Shown here in pieces: positions 46,704 through 60,000 of a stretch of 64,000 bases of DNA. How positions within the stretch are numbered: the stretch's first letter is position 1; each line of letters opens with the position of its first letter. The position numbers and the translations under genes are program-made. The stretch comes from Piper betle. Lineage: Eukaryota > Streptophyta > Magnoliopsida > Piperales > Piperaceae. Below the pieces are notes generated by a model. That model had not been told where the DNA came from. It worked only from the letters and a program-made list of their open reading frames with translations, and searched no databases. Location of the stretch: contig JAURVB010012387.1 in NCBI GenBank assembly GCA_033002965.1, forward strand, positions 62,001-126,000, written 5' to 3'.

Positions 46704-47870
46704 TATGCGCTTACTGGGAGGCAACCTAGTGTAAAAAACAAGAAGAAATTTTTGTTTTCAAAAAATAAACCAACCTGAGCTTAACAATGCTGCGCAGCCC
46801 AGACAAACCCAACCCAATGTAAGCATGTCAGGCCAAAAAGGGGGAAAAAATAAGACACAAAAATGGTGAGGTAAGAGGTAAAGTTTACTTTAACCCTAGT
46901 TTTTTCTTCATTGCCACTACTCATGTGCCACTCTCAATCCCTTACAAAATTAGTGGTCAATCGACAAGGTATAAGCTCCAGTACACTATTTATCATTTCA
47001 ATCTATTGTTTTATTATTTAAACATTGATGTTTCATGTTTGATTGAGTTGCATGTTACATTTTTTTCGGCAACATGTTCAATCTATGAGTAAGATGTGCT
47101 ATTCAATTGTTTGGCTGTTTGAGTTATCTTTATCTTAGTCTGTTCATGTCATGTTGTGTACTTTTGATGTCAATCTCTAATAAAAGCGCATAATGTTCCA
47201 CCATTTTTATCTTTAAGAATCTTTATTTTTGGTGACTTCATTGAATTGTTGCTAATAGTTTGATTTGAGACAGGATGGTTAGAAAGCACTTCTAAAAAGG
47301 TCATGGCACAACCTATAGACTCCCCTCCTACATTTGTGGATTCATCTCACCAAGCTGAAACAAAGGAAGTCAAAGCCACAGTTGGGACAAATCATCCAAA
47401 AAGGCATATGTGAGGACATAACCAAGAGAGGAGAGCAAAGAAATGGATAGAGAAGATTCGCCTTTGCCACCACTGCCATGGAAAGGAAGGTAAGCCAACC
47501 TGCTATCACAAAATTCTTCTCACCCCCAAGGAAACAATCTGCAAAGGAAGCACAACAGACAACACCAAGGGAAGAAAAAGGCAAGTAGAAATTGACTGAT
47601 GAGCAAAGCAAACCAGAGCCAAAGAAAATGATACCCAAAAAGTCAACCAATGGAACTCAAAGTAGGCCCAGTCTTGATACACCAATTCCAACTGTGAAGG
47701 ATGATGCGCCTACCCAAGCCAAGTCAATAGCATAAAAAGAGAAATCAAAGAAGCAAGCTGTCGTGGCATGGCCAGCTCAAGAAAAAGACAAAACCAAAAG
47801 AAATGGGTGATGGCTCAATAATAGTGAAGGCAATGGCCATATTCTAATTTCATGGGTCTGAATCTTCCAA
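46704..47870 (+). other. 3' untranslated / env-like region of the Athila-type element
   Basis: Begins around the conserved GGGAGGCAACC word. From about 47277 (ATGGTTAGAAAG) a Lys-rich, frame-broken stretch continues to about 47860, where complete relatives carry an extra open frame. No membrane segment or intact frame can be shown. The minus-strand frame at 47342-47650 is its shadow. Confidence 0.45.
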
Positions 47871-48379
47871 ATCATTATGCATGACCATTATTCTTCATTG
47901 ATATAAGATGATAGAAAAAAAATGATACATCAATTTACGAAACCATAAACCTTTATGTAGATCTCTTGTGATTATATAGATTTAGTAAATGTGACTTTAT
48001 AACTTTCATTATTTGTAATTTAGCCCATCTTAATAAATTATAAATAATTAAACTGATCGCTACACATGTATAACCTCCGTATTTTGATTAACCGATATTT
48101 TGATAAGCCAATTAATAAAATACCATAACATATTATATAAAAAAGGCTTATTAATAAGATAGCCTTCAATGTATAATTAAATTGATATGTAAGACAATAT
48201 ATGGAGAATAAATTTAACTTTTTAATATATACAACAATTGATTCATATATTCCTAATGAGAATGATTGAAATTGTATAATATTTCTATAAAACCTGTGTT
48301 GTTATCTCAATGGTTTTAGTTTCGGTTCAATCTTTACCCGGGTAGAGTTGTTTTGCTCAACCCTTTTTGCCATATATAT
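47871..48379. other. AT-rich stretch, no gene seen
   Basis: No reading frame or motif recognised. Confidence 0.4.
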
Positions 48380-48680
48380 ATATATATGGTATGCTATTTA
48401 AGGGCCATGACTTTGATCTCTTTCGGTGCTTGGCACCACCCAATTGGATACTACAGAGTTCTTTCTCTTATTTTTAGTTTTGATAAATCGAATTGTAGTT
48501 TAGCTATTAGGACTATGTCCCTCGTGAGTCTAGTGTGCATTTCTTTGTTTGCAATCCATTACGATAAATCCTAGCCCCCATTAGACCCACAACATAGTTC
48601 TAGAGGTCATCCAATCACCCCTTGGGTGCGAACCCTAGGTGCATAATTTTTGTGCTCAGTACAATGGTTGTGTCTGATGT
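48380..48680. repeat. Dispersed repeat J, copy 2
   Basis: Matches 38151-38520 in order of words (see that entry). The 73-codon frame here is not a gene. Confidence 0.5.
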
Positions 48681-48689
48681 TCACCTACA

Positions 48690-51600
48690 TATATAATAGA
48701 AAATTGTCAGCAATGGTTGTCACTGGCCTAGAAAATAATTAATATCAAATTGTCAATGAGAGTTAATTCTCATGAAAAGAAAACATACATATACTTCACC
48801 AGAACTCTGACAAGGATAACTGCTACTACTGAGGAGCCATCGAGCTAAAGTCTGGATGGCATCCCAAACTAACTAATCTGATGCCTTTCTCGCCATTTTC
48901 TTATTTCTTTTTGGTCCCTCGGGACTACTAGTATATCTTAAACCCTATCTGGTCCTCTATATTTCTCATAGCCCTAAGCACGAAGGTCAAGTACTCTTAG
49001 GCAGTCACCTTTAGTACCCTTTGAACTACAAGTCCGGACATGCGCAATACTAAATAGTACCCGTAAACCCCACATTTCTCTGAGTATGAGGAACTTAAAA
49101 TACAAGTTGTTAGGATCCCTCGGGAATAGAACAACCCTCTCATTAATCCAAAGCCCGTTGTCACTGGCACGTGCACCTGCTCATGGTACATGCAAGTTGA
49201 TTTCACCATCTCTCATCTTATTGAAAGCTCGACAAAATCATATATAGGCCTAGGAAGGGATTTAATATTTTAGGCCTAAAGGCAAATTGTGGAGGAGTTT
49301 GTTTTCGAAATAACACTCGAAGGATCTCATCCTCGAGGGTTATCAATCACTGAAAACCCAGTTCGTTAAAATGACCCACGTTAAGTGGGGTCCGATAAAT
49401 CAACAACTTAACAAGTCCTGCAATAAACAATCCAAAGAAACAATAGAAGAGATCGACAAACATGAGTACGAGTCATAAACAGACCTAGTAGAAGCTCCAA
49501 ACAGGGGAATTGTGCCTATGCAGCAAGCTCCTATACCATACCTATACAAACAGGACTAAATTCTAAGGCCCATGTACACCCATATGATGCATGAATGACA
49601 TGCTCAATAAATCAAACAACACTAGGACAATTATATCTATCTTGATCAATCCAAACAAACCCTAATCTTGTTAACATTATAATCACGTGCAACTATATGA
49701 TACCGAGATAACATGATAATACTTCAGGCAACACTCAACTAGGTAAACCCTAATAATCATGTCATATACATGTGATGAACCTATAGTTAATTCCATATTA
49801 TGGTAATGTAATTAACTTAAAAGGTCAACGCTAATAAAAAATAACAATTATCATACAAATATTTCATCAATTAGTACTTAGCCATATGAATCTACATTCC
49901 TAGGTGATTATGCCATCAACATCACAAATTTATTAATAAGTAATTAAACATAACCATTAACTAAATAAAGATCATAATTTTGATAATCAAATTAATCTCA
50001 ATTATGACAAATTAATCATTGGAACTACATGTATAATTCATGTCTTTAATTATCAAACATTAATTAACAACAAATATCATCAAGCACGTAATTTGAATTA
50101 TCTAATCAAATATTTTCCATAATTAGAACAACATAAGCATTCACAATAACAAGCAATAAATCTCAAGCTCCTAAAATGAGTACACAAATCAAAGTTATGA
50201 ATATAACCACAATGATGGACACGCTAATGATGATCAATCATATAAAATGAAATAAAAATTAAATCGTATACCTAAGTCGGCGATCACACAGCCATGGCGG
50301 TGACGGCCGCAGTTACAAGCTATTGCCTTGAAGGGAGACGGCGGTTATGATTTCCATCCCATGAGTGAAGTCGGCAATGGGGGAGTGGCTGTTAAGTGTT
50401 TAAAATATATAATATTTACCCATGTTTTTAATATGATTTTGTACTTCTCGGGTATAAACATTATTAATTTAGTGATATTTTTCATTATATTCTAGTTAAT
50501 TAATATTTTATTAGATATGCTTAATTTTGGTGTTTCAATGTAGAAAAAGATGAATAAATTAAGCTTTGGATTCGATTGGTCATGACATTTGGCCCCACCC
50601 AATGGCTACAATTCATGGTGTTCAATGGAGTCGAACAGTTGGAAACTTGAAGGGACATTATAATTAATTAGACTACGTCAATTTGTGAACACTCTCTTCG
50701 AATTCTTGTATCTCCAGTTCTATATAAAGGGGTGGTCATTTGTTGTTATGATATCTCATCTCTTGGCTTCGGAGTGTAGTGAAAGTAGCAGTTTTAGTTT
50801 TTGTAATTCTTTTTTCTTTTATAATAAAAATTAGTTTCTTCTTTATAATGTTTTCTATTTTTATTATGGAGTAGTCTTATATTTCGTTCTAGAGAAGAAT
50901 GGAACTTAACATGATTTAATTGAATTCATTTCACCTCTTATTCTTTTATTCAATCAGATTGTTTAAATTATCATGTTCTTAATGCTAAGAGTAGATTGAT
51001 CACCTATTTCTTAGATCATGAGGTTTAATTAGATTTCGGGAGAAATTAATTAGATTAGTCATTGATAATTCATCATACGACGAGTCTTTTGACTTGTTTG
51101 TCGTTGTGGTCGGAAGATACACAACACCGTATGCGGTTGTAAGGCAATTCTTAATGCGTTATTTTGTTGATTAATCAATTATCACCGAGAGGTAGAAATT
51201 GAGGCAAAATAATAGAAGCATGAAGGAGCGGGAGCCACCATGTCATATAATTATCCTAGATCGACAATCCGAGGGAATAAAAGATAAGAGTAAGATATGA
51301 TGAAGATTAAATTCATATTAAGGGAAATTCGACTCTAGAACGAGTTTTATAATTTTAACTTTGCTTTTTATTTAAGTTATTATTTAGATTCCGTTAAGTC
51401 AATTATTTTTGTTTTGTTCTTAATTTTATTTTCTTTAATTAATTTAAGGAAATTCATCTCTATGTGGGAACGATACTCTAATTTATCATTATACTACTTG
51501 TTTCGACCGTGTATACTTGCATGTCACTAAAATTATTCGAACAGTGACTCGATGTGGCTGAAGCACCATTGGCTGGAGGCAACGGCCAATCACGGGCGGC

Positions 51601-52530
51601 GGGCCATGGGTTGTGGTCGGCTAGGGAAGGAACGGCTAAGAGGATGATGTAGGCTAGGAAAGGGGAAGGACAGCTAGGGGAGGTCAGGTAGGTTAGAGTA
51701 TAGATGTTGTGGCCAGTGGTGGTGCACGACTGGCCGACTGCAGTGCTAGTTGTCGGCAACAGTGCATGCAAGCGGCGACCTCGGCCCAGTTGTGGTCACC
51801 TTGCATGTCATCGCACAGGCCAAGGAAGGGTCGGGAAGGAGGAATGAAGGGCTAGGGAGGGTCGATGAAATTGGTGGACGGCGGTGACGCCTGCAAGGCA
51901 GCGGTAGTGGATGGCTGTGAGGGAAGATGGGGAGAAAGGGAAGGAAGGGGAGGGAGGAAAAGAGGTGGGGGGTGAGGCGGGGGCGACGGCAAGGGAAGGT
52001 CGTCTGGCTGGTGGTGGCCGGAGGCAGTGAGGGTAGTCACTGGTGAGGGTTGGGGAGTTATGGGTTAGGTGGCTTTTGGAGAAGAAGATTGAGGAAGAAG
52101 AAGAACTAGGTCGGGGGCAGTTTTGTAAATAAAACTTGACTCGGTTTCGACTCGAGCCAATAATAATAAATAAATTCTAAAAAAATATAAAATAAATATG
52201 ATGAAGTACTATAAAAAAAATTATGGTCATTAAAATAAAATAACATGTTCTAGATCTACCAACCCACCCAAAAATCCTATCTAACACATCCTAGCATGAC
52301 AAGGACCTAATAAAATTTTTTGGCATATTGTGGTATATTCTAATAACTTGTTTTCCTACTATTTTACTGACATTATCATCATACTCTTGGGTACACTTGA
52401 CCCTCATGACTCATAACACATGGCCAGCCTCAATTTAATGCATTTGTTTTGAAACTAACTCAATTCGAACTGACGGCTAAACCAATCGGTTCACAAATAT
52501 AAAACCTTGACTCTAGTCACGGATTTTACA
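48690..52530 (-). mobile_element. LTR-type repeat B1, minus orientation, split by a solo LTR
   Basis: Parallel to B2 (52531-58264) through the ACATATATAATAGAAAA block, the CCTCGAGGGTTATCAATCA block (49335-49353 and 56726-56744), the GC-rich part, the TTGACTCG module (52138) and the end GGATTTTACA (52521-52530), which on the minus strand is a TGTAAAATCC start. The family C solo LTR at 50390-51543 interrupts it. It lacks the insertion found in B2, so it shows the empty site. GC-rich frames at 51478-51771 and 51852-52040 are shadows. Confidence 0.65.
50390..51543 (+). mobile_element. Solo LTR, family C (copia-type)
   Basis: Starts TGTTAAGTG, ends ATTCGAACA, 1154 bp. Flanks are GTGGC (50385-50389) and GTGAC (51544-51548), a 5-bp TSD with one later change. 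A TATA-like CTATATAAAGGGG lies near 50720 and T-rich, AATAAAAATT-type words follow about 100 bp later. It matches the truncated copy at 33772-34837 closely, so the family was active fairly recently. Confidence 0.85.
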
Positions 52531-55500
52531 CTTAGGTTCTAACATTGTTGTAGATGTATGTTATGATATACATTCATGTATAAAATAAACCAAACGGGTA
52601 AAAAGTTTAAAGAAAATAACTATTTTTAAAATAAAACGGATAAAGTCTCCCTTAAAAGTGCAATAGGGGCTACCCTGTCAATAACAAGCAATATATATAT
52701 ATATCAATAAAAATAGAAAAACATAGCAAAACATGACATTTCTCTTAACATTTCAATTCCAGTCAATTCTGATCTTCTAAGTCAAGTCGAGACTCTATTG
52801 CTCAACCTGTTCATTTCTATTCACAATTTTCAATCACATGCCAAACATTTTATCAATTCACATAAATCACATTCAAGTTGCATCATTCAAGGCAATTCAA
52901 CATTCGGCCACACCAATTACATTCAAGAGGTACATGTGTCCACAATTGCCTTGCTGCTCCTACGTAGTACCGACAGTGTTCAGTCGTTAAGATTTTCACA
53001 CATAGATAGTAGAAAAATGTTAGTACCGAGCATTATCGGTCCAGAAATAACTAGTAACAAACTACCACAAAAGAGTTGACTCTCATGTTAAATAGAAATA
53101 TTTTTATCCTTCTTCATAGAATCTCTCATAAGGGCACTAATTATGAGCTATCAACCTTGCTCAATAGCGTCCCCTTTCTATCTCATCTCATTCTTTGGCA
53201 ACTTTAAAACTATTTCATGCGTGGGAAAATCAATTTCAATACTTTTAGCTCTATACATCCTCAGTATCATTCCTGGCCTTGAATACAGAGGCCGAGTACT
53301 CTCAGGCATACACCTTCAGTACACTTTAAAACCACAAGTCTAGACATGCACTACATTGCAGTACCTGTAAACCTCCACAATTCTCTGGGGAACTCAAAAG
53401 TGGAGTTAACATGATCCCTCGAGAATGAAACAGATGCTCACTGTAACACCCCGATTTCGATTCACCTAAGAACTGGATTAGAAATGTTACAATCGAGTCA
53501 AGTCATGTTTAAAGTTGTTGGTTGGTACGACTCGATCAATAAAATAGATTAAAACAACCTTCTTAGTGTCATGAGAATGGAAGACAATGTCAAATATGAA
53601 TCAAAAACACATCGAATATAAATAAAAGTAAGAAAGTAAATAGCTGCACTGAGCTTAAGTGTGTAATGTTTATCTATCCTCCTACCAAAGTCGACTCAAG
53701 ATCTGCAAGACCTATATATATTATTTGAAAAATGGCACTAATGAATGTTATTGGTCCGAAAAATAACTAATACAAACTAGCAAATGGGTATTCTATTACC
53801 CACGAAAACATATGAAACTTTACAATTATCTTACATTGGGCGGTAAGCAAACATACTTAAACAAGTGTCTGCTCACATGCACGACTAATATTCATATTTA
53901 TACATACAACACTTACGCCCTCACTCCTCCATATTACACCCACCATGGTACTCGAGTGGAAAAAGGAATGGTTAAGTTAGTGCCACAAATTCTAGAAATG
54001 TATTGCATTACGCAGTACCCTCATACATGCACTACCTCAGGTTTTGAAGGAGTACTAGTACAGTCCATACATATCTTTGTACCACTCATTCTCTTATTCG
54101 TGAAAACCATAAATAAATGCACGTATGTATATAATAGGTTTAGGGAAGAGGCTTGTATAATATATTTCTAGATCTTCAGTTCGAAAACTAACAAGGGATC
54201 TCATCCTTGTAGTTTTATTAAGCAAGTGTACAAAACACGACTAAATAGCCCAACATCAGAGGAATTTGATAAAATGCCACCGATGTCGTATTACATCTAA
54301 AACAAGGTTAAACTTGACACGCAAGGAGTCAAGAAGAGGGAGAGTCCTACAAACCTGTGGTCCAAGCTCCAAGTATATATGCACATCTACGTCGAGGTCA
54401 GACTCCGAAACGTACATCGAAAGCCACTACTAAGTAAAATAGTAAGATCTCTAAATGATTCATGCTCATGGTATGTGATCATATCATCAATATATCTTAA
54501 TAAAGAAAACAATGCTAACAAACCTATAACTAAACATGTGGCATGAAAATCGAGACACAATAATAGTAAATAATAAATAAATTAAATAAATAAGAAAATG
54601 CACTCATAGATAATTAGATAAATAATAAATACATAAACATAAACAATACTCTAATCATAAAATAATAATATAATTATACTATATAAATATACGGGTAAAC
54701 ACGAGTAAATATCAACATATATTCGTGTTAGTAAACATATAAATAAACATAATTAACTACAATATAAGAATACATAATTAACTACAAATAAATAATAACA
54801 TATACATAACGAACAAAAAAATAAATATATAAATACAATTAGTAAACATAATAAGACTAATATTCATAAGTAAATATAATATTAATAATAACAAATAATC
54901 ATGTAAACATTCATCATATATGCTAAACATATAAATAAAACTAAATAAATAATAATGAATAAATAAATAAATAAAACAATAAAGAAAGAAAAATAATCAT
55001 AACATCCAATTATGTAAATCGTGCGAATATGCATCACAACTAACATAGTGGTTGTCGAATTACCAAAAACGGTGTAAGAATGGACGAAGATGGTTTGAAA
55101 GTGAGCTCAATCAAACCGAATCGAGCTAAACAAGACCGAACCCGGTCTGGGTTAATTGGAAAATAAATTGAGTTGGCTGGGCGGAACTGAACTAGAGGGG
55201 TGGACTCGGACATGGGCTAGCGGGTTGGTGAACAAGATGAAGCAGGGGAACATGGACGCGAATGCGGGTAAGCGGGCCGGTCAGGGAAGCGGCAATGTCC
55301 GTCATTGGAAAATGCCAACGGCGACGTGGCTGGGTTCACTGTCGATCAAGATCAACGGCCCATGCGATGATGATCATGTTGGAGGTGGCGATCGGCCAAC
55401 TCTGGTTGGTGGTTGGCTGGAAATCAGCTTGGAAGGGGAGGTATCACCGATTTCAGCTTACCTATGATGTATTGATGATATGAGCACACACCACGAGCAT

Positions 55501-58264
55501 GCATCATATAAAGATAATAGTATTGCACTTAGTAGTGGGTTTCGATGTAGGTTTCGAAGTCCGAGCTTGCCATAGATGTGCAGATACGCTTGGAGCTTGG
55601 ACCACACATCCGTAGGACTCTCCCTCTTTGCTTGACTCCCTGCATGTCGAGTTTAACCTTGTTTTAGACGTTAGACAACATCGGCTATGTTTTATAGGAT
55701 CCCTCTGATGTCGGGCTATTTAGTTGTGTTTTCTACCCATGTTTAATAAAACTACAAGGATGAGATCCCTTGTTAGTTTTAGAACTGAAGATCAAGAAAT
55801 ATATGATACAAGCCTCTTCCTTAAACCTATTATATAAGTATGCGCATTTATTTACGGATTTCACTAATAAGAGAATGAGTGGTATTGTGATATGTATAGA
55901 CTGCACTAGTAATCCTTCAAACTTTGAGGTAGTGCAGTGTATGAGGGTACTACATAATGCAACACATTTCTGGAATTTGTGGCACTAACTTAACCATTCC
56001 TTTTGCCACTCGAGTACTGTGGTGGGTGTAATATGGAGGATGTGATGGTGTAAGCATTGTATGTATGAATATGAATATTAGCTGTGCATGCGAGCCGACA
56101 CTTATTTAAGTATGTTTGCTTACCACCCAGTGTGAGGCAATTTTGAAGTTTTATAAGTTTCTGTGAGTAATGGAAAACCCATTTGCTAGTTTATATTAGT
56201 TACTTTTTGGACCAGTAACATTCATTACTGACGTTTTTTATATATTATATGTAGATCTTACAGATCTTGAGTCGACTTTGGTGGGAGGACAGATAAACAT
56301 TACACACACTTGAGTTCAACACTATTATTTTGTTCTTACTTTTATTTATATTTGATGTGTTTTGACACATATTTAACAATGTCTTTCATTCTCATGACAC
56401 CAAGCGGGTTGTTCTAATCTATTTTATTGATCAAGTCTTATCGACCAACAACTTTAAATATGACTCAACTCGACTGTAACATTTCTAATTCGGTTATCAT
56501 GTGAACCGAAATCGGGATGTTACACTCACCAAATCTAGAGTCTGTTTTGACTAACACGCGCTACCCTTTCTCAAAGAGCAGTTGTCAGTTTTCCCTCATC
56601 TCACATCTCACTGAAAACTGGAGAATACTATATGTACATAGGTGTAGGTAGGGATTGTAATATAATAGGCCCAATGGTATCATGATCTAGATCGAGTGTT
56701 CAAAAACAAACTCGAGGAATTCATCCTCGAGGGTTATTAATCAGGATAATTTGTGCAACTAAATGGCTCATGTAGAGTGGGATACAATAAATCCACCACT
56801 CGATACATCTGCTTACCTATTAAAACAAATCATGATAGAGTATAGAAGTCAAACCAAAAGCAAGTCCTAAATGGACCTGGTAGAAGTTCTAATTGTGTCC
56901 ACGCGCCTAGATGGCAAACTCCTACTCCGTACCTATACATCAAACTAAAAGCTAACGCCCACTTATGACACATTTACACATCCTATAGCACACACACATC
57001 ACAACACACATCAATCCATATAAGAAGTTACAGGCTATGTTGCATTTAAGCACCATTACCTACTTCATTTACTTAATTAGTTCCTTAGCATTCATTTTAA
57101 TACAATTCAGTCACGCAATTCATCTTTATTCACAACAAAAAAATATATCATATCAATCAATCAATCCTATCATGTTGTGTTAATAATTATCAACTTTGAG
57201 TAACTAAGTCGAAGTTCATTATACCTCACGTTGGCGGTAACCAGCTACAGCTAAGGTTTGTTGCACAGTTCAAGACTCAACTTCGGCACCTAGTGGTGTC
57301 CAAAGTTCTATCGGGTTCGACTGGATGAATTCAGAGGAAGATCTGGCGAATTTCAATGAATCCGGTTTTCCGACGGCTTTTGGCGATTTTTCGGTAATTT
57401 CCAACTATTTTTGAGCGGCTTTTTGGTGGTTTTGAGCTACATTTTCGGTGAGGCGATCAGGGCATTGGCTCGGCGAGCTTGACCCAATGGTGGTGGTGGT
57501 GATGGTGACAATGGTGGCGATGACCTCTGGTGGCGGCAGTGAGTTTGCCCGGTTAGGTCAGCTTGTTTGATCGGGCCTTCGCTAGCTTCGGCAATAGTGT
57601 TGAGTGTAGGGGAAAGGTTAATTAGGTCAAGAGGGAAGGCATCGGTGGAGCGGTGCAGACAGCCGTGCTAGGGCGCGAAGTAGAGGCGTCATGGAGCCTA
57701 GGCGGCTATCGGGAAGGCGGGGGTTTGCTCGGCGATGATTAGGCACCCGGAAGGGGCATCAATGACAAGGACTGGGGCGGTGTAGGGGATTAGGGAAGAA
57801 GAAAGGTCATGATGAAGGTTGGGTGGCAATCTAGTAAATAAAAGTTGACTCAATTCCGACTTGAGTCAAATGTAATAACTCGTAATGAATTCTTAAAAAA
57901 TCCAAAAAATATGAAAAATCTCATAAAATATAATATACACCATCACTTCACAATGACATGCTTTATTACTATTAACCCACCCAAACTGCTATATAACGCC
58001 TCCTAATGCTTATTTGGCCTAAAAATAATTCTATGATCAAGTACATAAAAAAATAATTGTATAATGTCATATACTCTAATAACTCATTTCTCATTATCTT
58101 TTTGACATTATCATCATATACTCAGGTACACTTGACCCTCATTGCTCATAACGCACAGCTGGCCTCTACTTAGCATGCGGGTTATGAAACTGACTCGACT
58201 CGAACCAACAATTAAACCGACTAGTTTGCTAATATAAAACTCTGACTCGAGTTATGTGTTTTAT
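52531..58264 (-). mobile_element. LTR-type repeat B2, minus orientation, split by a palindromic element
   Basis: Similar to B1 from about 52990 on. It resumes at 56530 after the 53442-56524 insertion. It contains the GC-rich part (57420-57800) and the TTGACTCA module (57845-57870) and ends near TGTGTTTTATA. The next bases, read on the minus strand, are AAGAGGGGTAG, a polypurine-like tract, so this could be the 3' LTR of an element running right. The left boundary is uncertain. Confidence 0.55.
53442..56524. mobile_element. Palindromic LTR derivative with 1-kb inverted arms and 5-bp TSD
   Basis: Ends are TGTAACACCCCGATTTCG and CGAAATCGGGATGTTACA. The perfect direct repeat CTCAC lies outside both ends (53437-53441 and 56525-56529). 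The left arm (53442-54500) and right arm (55463-56524) are inverted copies of each other over their whole length, with perhaps 80-85% identity by eye. The 960-bp centre (54501-55462) is similar to 16200-16900 of the family A LTR, and the left arm to 15289-16200. So it is a family A LTR whose other end was replaced by an inverted copy of the first end. The frames at 53812, 55156, 55262 and 55770 are not genes. Confidence 0.82.
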
Positions 58265-60000
58265 AGACTACCCCTCTTGGTGTCTTGAGGAGGAAGACAA
58301 CCTCTACATAGAGGCAAAATGCATGATTGAATGAGCAATGATATACAACAACCTATTAAATAATATATGTGCAATAACATGACAAAAGAATATAAATAGG
58401 ATATATTCATAAGCTTTCTGGTTATGGGGTGATCATTCTAACCTGCTTATCATCACATGCAATAAATGTACCCATCTTATAACATAAAGTGTGCGCAATC
58501 ATAGAAGGCTTATATTCGTAAACTATCATTCCAACTCATAATGTACCAAAATTTGCTCCAAGATTCCCTTCATCCTCTTGTCTTGTGATCTTCCTTGTGG
58601 AGGAGATTGCTTTACAAACCCTTTCCATCGAAGATTGATCGAGTTTGGAGCAAGCTTTTGCCAATTTGGCAAAGAAGGAGAACTAGGAGTTGAGCTATAT
58701 AATTTCTAATAGATCACGCATAAATATCATTAATCTTGACATTATATGGCTTGTTGAATTGAATCATGTATGAATTATATACAAGCACAAGTTTTTATGT
58801 GAGACTCATGGAGGAATGTGTAGAATTGTTATGAAACACAAAAAACTCAACCCATGATTGAATTTAGATGCTATGTTTTGATGTTTAGACATGAGATTAT
58901 CATGATGATTAAGCAAATCATAAAATATAACAATGAATTAGAATTGTTTGTGTCATTTGTAGCAAGTGTTATTTATTTGTAATTTCCTACTTGAAAAAAA
59001 TTATGAGAAAGTAGGGTAAATAATATTGGATTAAAAACATGTTTTATTACATGATTCTATGCTTAAATAGCATCAAACCCCTAGTTTTGTTTCACTAAAA
59101 TCGGATTAAAATCGAGTAAGAAATAAACAAAAGAATCTAAGTTTTTGCGACAACGCCAATATGCCAAGTAGTAGCTTTGCAGTGTTGCAGCTCTGATAAA
59201 AAAAGAATTATGGCAAGCCGATGCCAAAGCACCCAATCCAGGTGTTGCTGGCGCCACGACACCCACTTTTGATGAAGTTGTGTACAAGGCCCAGTGCCAC
59301 AACGCTCTAACAAACTATCGTGGCAATCATGTCGAGCTATAAAGACTAAACCCTAGTTTGGATTTTTTTGATGTTTTGACCCAATGCATGACATATTTTT
59401 GGATGTTTAATGATTATATGATGCTTATATGGTATTGTATACATGTATATGTGTTGTTTCTATAGGATCAAGGCAATATCATGTCATGTGATATCATGTA
59501 GGCATGGGTAAGCTAGTCTGGATGTTAATATACCCGTATATTATTGTTCGCACTCGAAGGTTGCAGTGAGCATTTAGGAGCTCAAGCCAATGAGTTGAAC
59601 AAATTCTTTTAGTCATATTTAGGGAGTTTTAAGATCCCTCGTGTGCCAATGTTTTAAACAGATTAGTCGACACTTGTTTTGTCATATTGATATTTATATG
59701 CTCATGTTTTATGTTTCAATATTCAAGTACATGTAAGTAAGCAAGATAAAAACTAAAACACAAGGTTTTATGCTTTTTATGTGTTAAGTAAAAGTAATGG
59801 CAAGGCTTAGGCTTAACAACAAAGTCATATTTTCAAGTGCTAAGTCAAAAAAATAGCATGGTTTAGGTTTAACAAAATCATGGTTTCCACATGTTAAGTC
59901 AGAGTGGCATGGCCTTGGCTTAACAACATGTTTTTGTGAGATTTAATGTTCAAGTAAATGGCACAGCAGATGTGCTACATCGTCACCCTCGATGCATTCC
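58265..60000. other. Gene-free repeat-like stretch
   Basis: No coding motif. The 73-codon minus frame at 59081-59302 has no known domain. Probably LTR or interior debris. Confidence 0.4.

Larger units (their letters stand above)
42346..47870 (+). mobile_element. Decayed Athila-type Ty3/gypsy retrotransposon
   Basis: Domain order gag (C-terminal part), protease, RT, RNase H, integrase, then a 3' region with GCGCTTACTGGGAGGCAACC (46708-46727), a sequence I associate with Athila-type elements just after pol. The element lacks its gag start and I could not identify LTRs of its own, so it is truncated at the 5' end. Frameshifts and stops occur in every domain. It cannot make its own proteins. Confidence 0.85.

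Noticed and set aside
47277..47860. Env-like third open frame of the Athila-type element
   Set aside because: Position fits, but the frame is broken and no signal peptide or membrane segment can be shown, so I only note the region.
51478..52040. Pro-rich minus-strand frames
   Set aside because: They lie in the GC-rich block of LTR-type repeat B1. The composition alone explains the open frames.
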